Shown here one piece after another: positions 23,503 to 34,056 of a DNA stretch of 64,000 nucleotides. The stretch is taken from positions 37,682,716 to 37,746,715 of the forward strand of contig CM064874.1 of assembly GCA_032719365.1 (NCBI GenBank), in the 5' to 3' direction. Positions within the stretch are counted from its first letter, which is position 1. Every line of letters starts with the position of its first letter. The DNA is from Prinsepia uniflora. Its lineage: Eukaryota; Streptophyta; Magnoliopsida; Rosales; Rosaceae. Under the pieces are notes generated by a model. That model saw nothing but the letters and a program-made list of their open reading frames with translations, was not told the DNA's origin and made no database searches. The translations under genes were made by a program, and so were the position numbers.

Positions 23503-25054
23503 ATGCGTGCTCATCAATCTAAGCTTGATCGGCTGAGAAGACAACTTGACATCTCGCCAAGCAACGCAACATTCAGAGATGCACTTAAGCAAACCGGCTC
23601 ATCCGGACCTCTATCCCTAATAATTGGTGAGTCCATAAGTGAGAACAGTAATTCAGAAGAAGAACAGACTTTCGGAACACCAATAGCCATGGCACGAAAC
23701 CTGAGTATCTGGAGCAGACATGTGCAAACACAAATGGCACTACAAACTTTTGCATCCAGTATCCTGAGCCTAGAACCAACAAGAAAGATATTGAGCTTAA
23801 GAGTGGAGTCCTTCATCAGCTACCCAAGTTCCGTGGAATTAGAAATGAAGATCCACACAAACACTTAACGGAGTTCCAATTCATCATTGGTAGTATGTGT
23901 CCGGATGATGCGGACTTGGAAATCATGAAGCTGAAAGCTTTCCCGTTGTCCTTGGAAGAAAGAGCACGGGTATGGCTTTTGGGTCTCTCACCCAATCATA
24001 TTGACTCTTGGGAGAAGTTATGGCTTTTGGGTCTCCCACCCAATCATATTGACTATTGGGAGAAGTTGGTTCAGGAGTTTCTTACCAAGTATTTCCCTGC
24101 CTCAAAGATTACGGTCTTAAGAAAAGAGATCACTGGAATCAAGCAGAAAGAACATGATGAGAATTTCAGCCAGTACTACGAGAGGTTTAAGGAACTTTGT
24201 GCTTCATGCCCTACTCACGGGATCACAGAAGGCTATCTTTTAACCTACTTTTACGAAGGACTCAAGGGTTGGGATAGAGGACTGCTCGATGCTGCATCTA
24301 ATGGAAGTTTCTTAGCTCGGAGCCTAGTAGATGGTCGTGCACTACTTGAAAGCCGTGCACTCAATGATGCACAATACGAAGGTGCCGATCTTATTTCTAG
24401 AAAGGTACATGAGGTGAGTTCACATGTTATAAATGATTCTAAGTTAGATAAGATCACCGCTATGCTTTCGAATATGTTAGAACTAAAGAAACAGGTAGCC
24501 CCAGTTTGTTCCATATGCTCTCAAGGCCATCTTGAGAAGCAATGTCCCTACACTGTGAGGGAGGAAGACCCCGGAACTGAAATGGCACACGCCATTGGAG
24601 GCTTTCAAGGAGGTCCAAGGACCCAAGGTTATAGTTGGAGAGATCCGAACAATGTCCTAAACCCTCAGCACATGTCGACCTGGCCAAACCGTGTCCCAAA
24701 CCATTTCCCAAGGCCCACATGGCAACCAAGGCCCCCGTCCCATTTTCTAAATTTTCTCATAATCATGCAAATAATCATATTTCTTCATCTTCTAATCCTG
24801 ATTATGATAAAATGCTGGCTGCTCTTTCCCAAGGGCAGCAAACACTAATGGCGTTAACTCAGGCTCTTGTCATAGGTCAGCAAAATCAACAAAAAGACAT
24901 CGCTGATCTCAAGGACCAAATGGGCAAGGTCGTGGACTTCATGGGTAAGATCCAAGCTAGCGGGGTGCTTCCACCTCAACCTACACCCAACCCAAATGTA
25001 AGACCTGAAGCCAATGCAATTATCACTCGAAGTGGTAAAGTGCTCGGGAAATAG
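23503..25054 (+). pseudogene. Athila-type gag, frameshifted
   Basis: Capsid precursor of element A, which would package its RNA in virus-like particles. The reading is split over three frames: 23503 to about 23790, then upstream of 23895 to about 24640-24740, then on to the stop at 25052-25054. The capsid region contains the WxxFLxKYFPxSK-type and 'FSQYYERFKELCASCPTHG' segments typical of Athila gag, then a zinc knuckle CSIC-SQGH-LEKQC (about 24509-24547) and 'ITRSGK' near the gag-pol border. A 48-bp in-frame tandem duplication lies at 23973-24020 and 24021-24068, giving two near-identical 16-residue copies. Two frameshifts and the stop before pol make it non-functional as read. Confidence 0.85.
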
Positions 25055-28000
25055 AGCCAGATCCAGCCGTTTCTAAGGCTGAAAAGCACAAGGTGGCAAC
25101 TAAGACCACCACGACACAACCGCCAGTTCAACCTACCCACACACAAGGTAATAACCCAATCCCTTCAAGTTCGGTTGTTACTAATTCCCCGTTTGTGCAT
25201 GCACCATTTCCAAGTACGCTTGCCAAATTTAAGAAGGATGAATCTGATGAGGAAATCTTGGAGATCTTTAAAAGGGTGCAAATCAACATGCCCTTGATCG
25301 ATTGCATCAAACAAGTGCCTAAATACGCAAAAGTTCTGAAAGAGTTATGCACTCCAAGGCGCCAGACGAGGGAGAAGGAGGTTCTGATGGTGAGTGAAAC
25401 AATTTCTGCTGTAATCCAACGTCGGCTACCCCCAAAGTTGAAGGACCCAGAGAGTTTTTTTGTTCCCTGCGTGATTGGTAACAAGTCTTTTGATAAAGTC
25501 ATGCTAAATTTAGGTGCATCCATTAATGTTATGCCATATTCACTATATGTTGCCCTAGGTTTAGGTAAACTACAGCAAGACGATGTTATCATTCAATTAG
25601 CCGATCGTTCTACTGTGTATCCTAAGGGATACATCGAAGATGTTCTTGTGCAGGTTAACCAGCTCATCTTCCCCGCGGATTTTTATGTCCTAGGCATGGA
25701 GGATTCTCCTACGAATCAAGCTCCACTAATGTTGTTGGGAAGACTATTCATGATAATTGCCAAGATGAAGATTGATGTATTCAATGGTACATTAACTATG
25801 GAAGTCGATGGAGAGGAAATTGGCTTCAACATTTTCGATGCCTTGAGGTACCCTAGTTCCACAACTCAAACTACTTTTTCTGTTGATGTGTGCACTTCTT
25901 TCACAGAGAAACATCTTGATTCAATTCGAGAAGACACACTCAATATGATAATCCAGGAAGGATTTGGCCTAAAGCAATCCTGGGACGCCTTGGTTGAAGA
26001 TACGGATTACGAACTAGAGCCTCGAATTTGGGATGAAGTCATGACCCTAAATGAGGCCCCCAAAATGGTAAATCATCAGGTACCCTTGTCACTTCCAGTT
26101 AGTACTAATGCCACTCCTCCTTCAGTGGTTCAAGCCCCCGTTCTCGAGCTCAAAGTTTTGCCTGACCACCTGAAGTATGCCTATCTTGGCCTGGACGACA
26201 CTCTACCCGTCATAGTGTCTTCTGCACTAACCGAATCACAGGAAGACAGATTGGTACGGGTCTTGACGAAGTACAAGACAGCCATTGGATGGCCTCTGTC
26301 AGACATCAAGGGAATTAGCCCTACAACCTGTGTGCATCGAATCTTGCTAGAATATGATGCAAAACCCTCTCGTGAAGCCCAACATCGCCTCCATCCTCCG
26401 ATGATGGAAGTCGTGAAACAAGAGGTCATCAAACTCTTGGACTGTGGTGTCATCTACCCAATTTCATACAGCAAATGGGTCTCACCAGTCCAAGTAGTCC
26501 GGAAGAAAAGTGGAGTCACAGTTGTTGCGAACAGCGAAGGTGAGCTAGTGCCCCAGCGAACAGTGATTGGATACAGAGAGTGCATCGACTATCGATGTCT
26601 AAACAAAGCAACTAGGAAGGATCACTTTCCTTTGCCCTTCATTGATCAAATGCTTGAAAGGTTAGCAGGTCACTCCTATTACTGTTTTCTTGATGGTTTT
26701 TCCGTGTACAATCAAATCTGTACCGCTCAAAATGACCAAGGAAAAACGACTTTCACTTGTCCTTTTGGCACTTTTGCCTACCGAAGAATGCCCTTCGGTT
26801 TATGTAATGCCCCAGGTACTTTCCAAAGATGCATGCTTTCTATTTTCTCTAAATATGTCGAAAAAATAATTGAAGTATTTATGGACGATTTCAGTGTCTT
26901 TGGGGATAGTTTTGATGCATGCTTAGAACACTTAGAACTTATCTTACAAAGGTGTGTCGGAACTAATCTAGTACTTAACTGGGAAAAATGTCATTTCATG
27001 GTTAGACAAGGGATAGTCTTAGGCCATATTGTCTCTGAAAGAGGAATTGAAGTTGATAAATCTATAGTTGATATTGTACGCCATTTACCCTCTCCCACTT
27101 CGGTGAGAGAGATCCGTTCATTTCTTGGTCACGCAGGTTTCTACAGAAGATTTATCCAAGACTTCTCCCACATTGCAAGGCCCTTGTGCCGAGTGCTTCA
27201 GAAGGAGACACCCTTCGTCTTTGATGCAGACTGTCAGGAAGCTTTTGAGAAGCTTAAAGATCTTTTAACCACTGCACCAATTATTTGTGCCCCGGATTGG
27301 TCCTTACCCTTTGAACTAATGTGTGATGCCTCTGATTATGCAGTTGGTGCTGTACTCGGACAAAGGCGGGACAAGAAGCCCTACGCCATCTACTATGCAT
27401 CCAGAACTTTGAATGATGCCCAAATGAACTACACCACTACCGAGAAGGAGTTGCTTGTTGTTGTGTTTTCTTTAGATAAATTTTGCTCTTATTTACTTAG
27501 AACTAAAGTCGTTATTTACACTGATCATGCAACACTAAAGTATCTCCTAGCCAAGAAGGAAGCGAAACCAAGGCTAATCCGATGGATTCTTCTTCTTCAA
27601 GAGTTTGACATCGAGATTAAAGATAAGAAAGGTGTAGAAAACGTGGTGGCAGACCATTTGAGTCGCATAGCACATGAACGAGATCCTGTGGCGATTCAAG
27701 AGATGTTTCCAGGCGAACAACTCTTCAGAATTGAGGGAAGTACTCCTTGGTATGCTGATATTGTCAATTACTTAGTCACCAAGCAGTTGCCCACCACTCT
27801 CACCTGTACACAAAAAAGATAAACTTAAGAAGCATGCTAGGCACTATGTTTGGGATGAACCTTATTTATGGAAACACTGTACAGATTTATTGATTAGGGG
27901 ATGTGTCCCTAATATTGAACATAGGTCAGGCCTAGAGTTCTGCCATAACCATGCTTGTGGAGGCCACTTTGGATCTAGAAAAACTGCACTCAAAATTTTA

Positions 28001-28975
28001 GAATCTGGACTATCTTGGCCCACACTTTTTAAAGATGCACATTCATTCTGCTTAGCCCGTGACAAATGTCAGAGATCAGGAAACTTAGGACGAAAGGATG
28101 AAATGCCACAACATTATGTTCTAACTGTTGAAATATTTGATGTTTGGGGTATCGATTTTATGGGTCCATTTCCTCAATATAATGGCTATCTCTATATCTT
28201 ACTTGCTATTGATTACGTATCGAAATGGGTGGAAGCTAGGGCCACCAGGACTAATGACTCTAAAATTGTTGCAGATTTCCTCAGAACTAACATTCTTTCC
28301 AGGTTTGGGATCCCGCGGGTCCTAATAAGTGATGGAGGAAGTCATTTCTACAACAAGACCATTGAAGCTTTAATGAAACGGTATGGTCTCACTCACAGAG
28401 TCTCTACACCTTACCATCCTCAAACGAGTGGAATGGCTGAAGTCAATAATGGAGAGATCGAGAAGATATTAGAGCGAACCGTGGGTCCTAATCGTAAGGG
28501 TTGGAGCCAACGGTTGGATGATGCACTTTGGGCATACATGACGGAATACAAAACACCTATAGGAATGTCACCCTATAGGTTGGTGTACGGTAAAGCATTT
28601 CAGCTTCCGGTGGAACTAGAGCATAAAGCATGGTGGGCTGTCAAGACTTTCAACATCAAGCTAGATGACACCGGGTTGCATCGAAAGCTCCAGCTGAGTG
28701 AGCTTGAGGAGATCAGAAATGATGCATTCGAAAACACTCTGATCTACAAGGAAAAGACTAAGGCATTTCATGACAAACAGATCAAGAGTAAAACGCTTGG
28801 AATTGGCCAGAAAGTTTTGTTGTTCAATTCCCGGCTTAGACTCTTTCGAGGTAAATTATTTTCTAGATGGGTAGGTGCTTTTGTTGTTACTAATGTGTTT
28901 GCCCATGGAGCCATACCGATCAAAAGCATTGAAACGGGAAAATAATTCAAGGTCAAAGGCCACCGATTGAAGCCT
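25055..28975 (+). pseudogene. Athila-type pol (protease, RT, RNase H, integrase), defective
   Basis: Encodes the replication enzymes of A. The main frame runs about 25060-27822 and continues in another frame to 28942 after a frameshift in an A-run at about 27813. Protease (about 25450-25760): the expected catalytic Asp of D-L-G-A-S is Asn (codon 25507-25509). RT (about 26330-27000): catalytic FMDD at 26878-26889 is intact. RNase H (about 27300-27670): DASDYAVGAVLGQ and TDHATLKYL segments are present. Integrase: HHCC zinc part at about 27945-28070, core Asp at 28154 and 28331 and Glu at 28439, giving the D-35-E spacing. The gag-pol border also needs a frame change. Recognised as Athila by the primer site and by the RT and RNase H motifs. 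Confidence 0.9.
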
Positions 28976-30797
28976 TACATCGAGGCAATTGGAGAACGCG
29001 ATGTGGAGTCAGAAAGAGTGATGCGACGTCCCATTGGATGAACAAAATGAAGAATTTGGTCTAGGCTGGATGGACGTTAAACTTCAAGTGCTTGTTGGGA
29101 GGAAACCCAATGTGTTCTCGAGTTGTGAAGGAGTCATCAATACAGATTTTCTATCTTTCTACCCTTCACTCTCTTTTATTTTGTTTATTTAATGTTTTCC
29201 TATTATTTTCTTAAATCATCTTCCTTACTTTGATTCTATGTTTAATTACTTCGTATTTTCCTACATTGAGGACAATGTAGAAATTAAGTGTGGGGGAATA
29301 GTTTACAATTTTAATTGTCAAAAAAAATTATTGTTTATTGCTTTCTTGAATTTTTTTTGTTTTAACTTAGTGTTTTTACGAGTATTAAGTTGGCCTTTAA
29401 CTTGTCAATGATATAAATGAACGGAAATGAATATGTTATGGCTATAAAGATGATCACTACAACTTGAATTTGTTTGTTAATATTTTGTGATGAAGTGTTA
29501 TAACTTGAAGATAATGCATGTAAATTGGTACATAAATGAGCATGATAAGATAAGTACGAATCATATGAACCTTATGTGAGCTTTAGAACTTTATATACAT
29601 CTTTAATGAGTGATTCATAAGTTCTTTGTTTAAATTGATATACATATGCCTCATAACTGCTTGTCATAGTTTTTAATGAACTCTAGAGTACTAGAACTTA
29701 TTCTATGTGATTTTCAAAGCTTTTAAGTCAATAAACTCTCTGATTTTGGAAATGATTAAGGCACTAGGGTTAACACCATAAATTCAAACATCCATGTTCC
29801 CTATTTTGTGAGAAGAGTTGCGACCCCCTTAGTTTTAACCCTTTTGAGCCCACATTAAGCCTTTCTTTCATCACCATGATTATCTAAACACTTGAGCTTA
29901 GTATAGACATCCTTTACCCTTGTTTCAAGGACTCGGTTGAAGACATAAAGATTGTGTAAAGAGAAAATGATGATATTGAAAAGACTTTTTTGTGTATTAT
30001 GTGGATTTACTTACTCAAATATTGTTGTATTATTGACACATGTTATTACCTTGATATACGAAAAAAAATTAATGAAAAAAAAGTATTGAGTTTTTTTTAT
30101 CAAGGTAATAAGGTTTAATTATGTAGTGTTTAAGATAAGTCCTTTACATCCGTAAATCCGACACAAAGAATGAATTCAAGGCCCAACATGATGATTTAGG
30201 CCTATGTTCGAAGGGATAAATTACTGGCAGTTTTGCACTAAGGTTGGGAAGTTATGATACGTTTTGGAGTCTTTTGAGTTTTGTAACGAATTTGAGCACC
30301 ACTTGTCCTATGTTTTCCTTGCCTCTAAACTTAGCCCCATTACAACCTTCATAAAGACCTTATGATCCTTAAGATGGTCAATTTTGATTAGTTGAGTTAA
30401 TCACTTGAGTAAGCTTATGGTTTTGGTCAATTTACGCAAGTATGTTTTGTTTTTATTTTGAGGTGTTTGTTTGAGATTTTACAAAAGTACTTCATTTCGA
30501 TTATGTGAGTAATTCTCACATATGTTGAGTGCAAACAAAAACCCTTACAAAATTGAGTGAATTTATGAGTGCATATCCTTGTGAGTTGATTCATACTCGT
30601 TTTATTCATGTTGAGATCCAATTCACCATATTTACTCATTATCTTACTTGTTGAAACATTTTGTCACCATGTATTAACTCTTGAATTCCATATGCTTAAA
30701 TGTTTTAAGTGAAAATCTTTTATGCCATGATAATAATGAAATATAGAGACAAATGGTTAAGGGTTTACTTATTTTGAATTCGCAGTTTAGTTTTAGT
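28976..30797 (+). other. 3' untranslated region of A
   Basis: Long, AT-rich and non-coding. It contains 'GTTGGGAGGAAACCCAATG' (about 29094) and 'TTAAGTGTGGGGGAATAG' (about 29285), both also in B. Athila elements usually carry an env-like ORF here; I see no ORF over 70 codons, so it is absent. Confidence 0.75.
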
Positions 30798-30798
30798 A

Positions 30799-30836
30799 TT
30801 TGCTAGGGACTAGCAAAGTTTAAGTGTGGGGGTATT
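30799..30836 (+). other. Hairpin and polypurine tract of A
   Basis: TTTGCTAG-GGA-CTAGCAAA (30799-30817) is a perfect 8-bp stem, followed by AAGTGTGGGGGTAT (about 30822-30835) directly at the 3' LTR. The same module occurs in B at 9407-9442. Confidence 0.8.
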
Positions 30837-32632
30837 TGATAGGTCATTAATTAAACATTATTTTATACCCTTTATACTTGACTTTTAATATTAAAATAAT
30901 AAATAATTAGATAAAATAATTTATTTTGTGTTATTTTTGTTTAAATAAATAAAGTTTGTAATTTGGAGCATTTTAGCGAAAGAATCGTCTCAATCGGAAT
31001 TATAACGGAGACATTATGGATGAAATTCGGTGAAAATATTAATTAAGTTATAAAATTAATTAATTTTCATTTTATTTCTGCAGCCCAAACCCATTACAAA
31101 CCCAGTCCAATTCCGGCGCCAGCCAAGAAGCCCAGAAAATAAAGCCCAAAGTCCAGCCCGCACAGCCCAACCAGCGCAAGCCTGCTTCAGCCCTACCCAG
31201 CACACGTTCGGAGCGCGCCTGCCGAACGTGTTTCCAGAATCTCAGCGCGCGCCTACCGACGACATGCTCTGCTCCCCAGCGCAAGCCTACCGGCCACTCA
31301 CCCCCTTTCCAGCGAAGCCCAGCCGAATATTCCTTTCTTTTCCAGCTGGTCTCTGCCAAAGCCACCAGCAGCACTAATGAATGTTTTTCTTGCTCTTATC
31401 AAACATTTCTTTTGTTTTTTTAAACATCTTCCACCCAATCTCATCATTTCACTTTTGAATATTTTTATTGTAATTTTTATTTGTTTTTATTTATTTTTTT
31501 AGAGTGTAATTTGATTTTTCTCCCTATAAATAGGGGTTCATTTCACTTGTTAAGGACAACTTCTTTGAGGCACACATTTGAGCCTTCCTTGAGAGAAACT
31601 TTGGTAAAATATTTCCAATACAAAGTTTAGAGTTTGAGTCCATATTTTCCGAGTTTATTTCCTCCATCTTCATAAGGTTCCGTCCGCTATCGGAGAACCG
31701 TGTGAATAACAATCCTTTGTTTTCATCCACCTTGAAAGTGTAACAATTACTCTTCATTTACTTAAACTCTTATTTTTGTTATTGGTTTTGATTACTGTTC
31801 AATATATGTGTGGTATTTTCTTGTTAATACTTGTAAGTGTTGAATGCAATCTCCATGTGTCTTACTTTATGAATTTTAGTTATTTTATACATTCTAGTGC
31901 TTCATACTTCAATTTGATGTTAAGTGTTTTATTCGCTGTTTGTGCATTTAAAGTAGAATTGAAGAGACTTAATGTTGATCGCTGTCGGCGCATTCAGTAA
32001 AAAACAAAAGGTAAATCATATTGTAAGTGTCGGCCGCTGTCGGTGCATTTATAATATTGAAAAATGTATAAAGGTAATTAAGACGATTAAGGTAAAATTT
32101 TGAGATTGTTTTAATATTTGCAATTATTTGAGTGTTGGTAAGATATGTGTTGTAAGAAGGTCACTTGTACATAAATTAGAGTAAAAGTGAGATTAGTTTA
32201 GTTATGCTTATACTTGTTTGCATAATTACAAACCTCTTCAAAACCCCTCCTTTTTAATTCTTAATTTTTATATTATTTTATTATTTTATTCCTTTATTCT
32301 TTTATTCTTTAATTAGTTAATTCTTTAATTTATTAATTCTTTATTCTCTTATTCCTCTATTCTTTAATTTATTGATTCTTTCATTATTTAATTTTTTGAT
32401 TATTTAATTTTTTGATAATTTAATTCATTGATTATTTAATTCTTTGATTATTTTATTCTCTAATTCAATAATTTATTAATTATTCTTTCCCACTAACACA
32501 TTATTAATGTTCCCTAATTTTTCCGGTTAAGAACGATCCCTATTTACCAATACTACATCTACACAAAAAGGGTTTAAATTGCATAACACTCAAATTACAT
32601 GTTTAATTTAATGCGTAGTTTGGGCGTTGTCA
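30837..32632 (+). repeat. 3' LTR of A (1.80 kb)
   Basis: TGATAGGTCATTAATTAA to GGGCGTTGTCA, homologous along its length to 10731-12561 with small indels. TATAAATAGG near 31526 is the candidate TATA box. Confidence 0.92.
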
Positions 32633-32726
32633 ATTTTAGGTTTCCTTATTATTTTATTCTTTTATTCTTTAATTCGTTAATTCTTTAATTTATTAATTCT
32701 TTATTCTCTTATTCATCTATTCTTTA
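32633..32726. other. Junction: stub of the B LTR plus an A-LTR-like patch
   Basis: After 16 bases of B LTR (to about 32648), about 80 bases repeat the low-complexity 'TTATTCTTTAATTCGTTAATTC' zone of the A LTR (compare 12178-12275). Then element G begins. This marks a rearrangement that removed the rest of the B 3' LTR. Confidence 0.6.
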
Positions 32727-33419
32727 ATAAACCATTAGGGCCTTAGCCCAAAAACCGTAAATCCAAACATATGTGGGAACTCAGCCCAAAACCATAGAAT
32801 ACCAAAATCCATAAATCCAGAACCAAGTGGACCACTGGCCAAATCCATAAACACAAATCCATAAACATTAAAATACCATTTTATAAATCCAATAATCCAT
32901 ATTTACCACATAACCATCCTCGGCATCACAGATACCTAGCGTCCCTGACACATGACGTCCCAGACGTTATATTTCACGGTAAAAGCAATGCGTGCTGCCT
33001 GGAGTCTCTCCGGGTCCATAGCTCTGACATCCTAGATGTCTGATGTCTCAAACGTCTAATCATAGTAATCCTGCTCCTGAGTCACTATATTGTCCGGTCG
33101 CTCTGTATAATGACCCCTCGCACGTAATGCACCGTGACTTCCCCAGTGTCACAAACACCTGGAGGAGACCAACCACAGATCCTCGTATCAAGATGGTATA
33201 AGGAAAATAGTTTTATAAAGTCATTTCAAAACATTTCAAAGGGCTCTGCCCGGAGTTTCTATAAAACCATCACAAATCCATAATTACAAAACCATTTAGG
33301 GTCCCCAACTCGAAATCACGTTATGAAACATTGGGTCCCAGACCCGAAATCACATTTATAAAATACAATTGGGCCTCATGCCCGATTTCGTAAACCAACT
33401 GGGCCTCTAGCCCGATCAT
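32727..33419 (-). repeat. Fragment of the 3' LTR of G
   Basis: About 690 bases in direct repeat with 34384-35047, around 90% alike by eye. It includes the hairpin units (GGGC/GCCC stems) and the 'GACGTCCCAGACGT'-type segment. Confidence 0.75.
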
Positions 33420-34042
33420 CAACCAGTGTCGTCCACCAGGTCATCGTCGACCTCAGCTGCACCATACTATCAATCACAAACTAGGGTAGCAAGAACCCAA
33501 CTAGGCCTAACTGATTTTCACAACCTGGGTTGCAGAGTGCAGTACTATCACCAAAGCTGACATGACATGATCTACCAACTGTCTCGACACCGAAAAGTCT
33601 CCAAAGTCAAAGCACTCGTCGACTCACATTTCCAAATCATACATCATACACTAGGGTTCGAGAAACCCGGCTGCTCTTAGCAGCATCATTATCCAACTCA
33701 ACATAACCTGACCATCTAATGGTCACAACTCCACACTATCATCATATCCAATCCTGCAATATCGTGATAGACGATCTCGACATAACCGTCCCACGGTCAA
33801 AACTCTCCAGCACTGTTACGTTCATCCCTCGGTAGGGTCCCACACAGCCAAACCACGACATAACCATGGTACACATAAGCATCAAATGCCGAATCGAAAC
33901 TATCAACGATTCATTCCCACTAACTATAAAACCGGCATCCTAACTATCAGGTTGATAATGAACTACAGCCTATAGAGACATCATATCCTCGACCTGCGCG
34001 TACCACAAGAACTACATGGTTTGCTCGAAAAGAGACTACCTT

Positions 34043-34054
34043 GTTCTGATACCA
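34043..34054 (-). other. Primer binding site of G
   Basis: The reverse complement is TGGTATCAGAAC, one mismatch from the iMet site of C, two bases inside the LTR end. Confidence 0.75.
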
Positions 34055-34056
34055 CT

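Larger units (their letters stand above)
10731..32632 (+). mobile_element. Athila-like Ty3/Gypsy element A, full-length but defective, carrying nested C
   Basis: Seen: LTRs at 10731-12561 and 30837-32632, a tRNA-Asp-type primer site, gag and pol readings in the usual order PR-RT-RH-INT, a long 3' UTR and a polypurine tract. The flanking pentamers GTTTT (10726-10730) and ATTTT (32633-32637) are probably the 5-bp target duplication with one mutation. LTRs differ by roughly 4% over the first 220 bases by eye. Coding capacity is broken by at least four frameshifts and a changed protease active-site residue. C sits in the untranslated leader upstream of gag. Removing C and its target duplication leaves an element of about 12.3 kb, a normal Athila length. 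Confidence 0.92.

Noticed and set aside
25093..27822. 909-codon ORF as a host gene
   Set aside because: Protease, RT and RNase H of Athila element A, flanked by its gag and integrase and by LTRs.
28976..30797. Env-like gene in the 3' region of A
   Set aside because: Athila elements can have one, but no ORF above 70 codons or signal/membrane pattern is present here.
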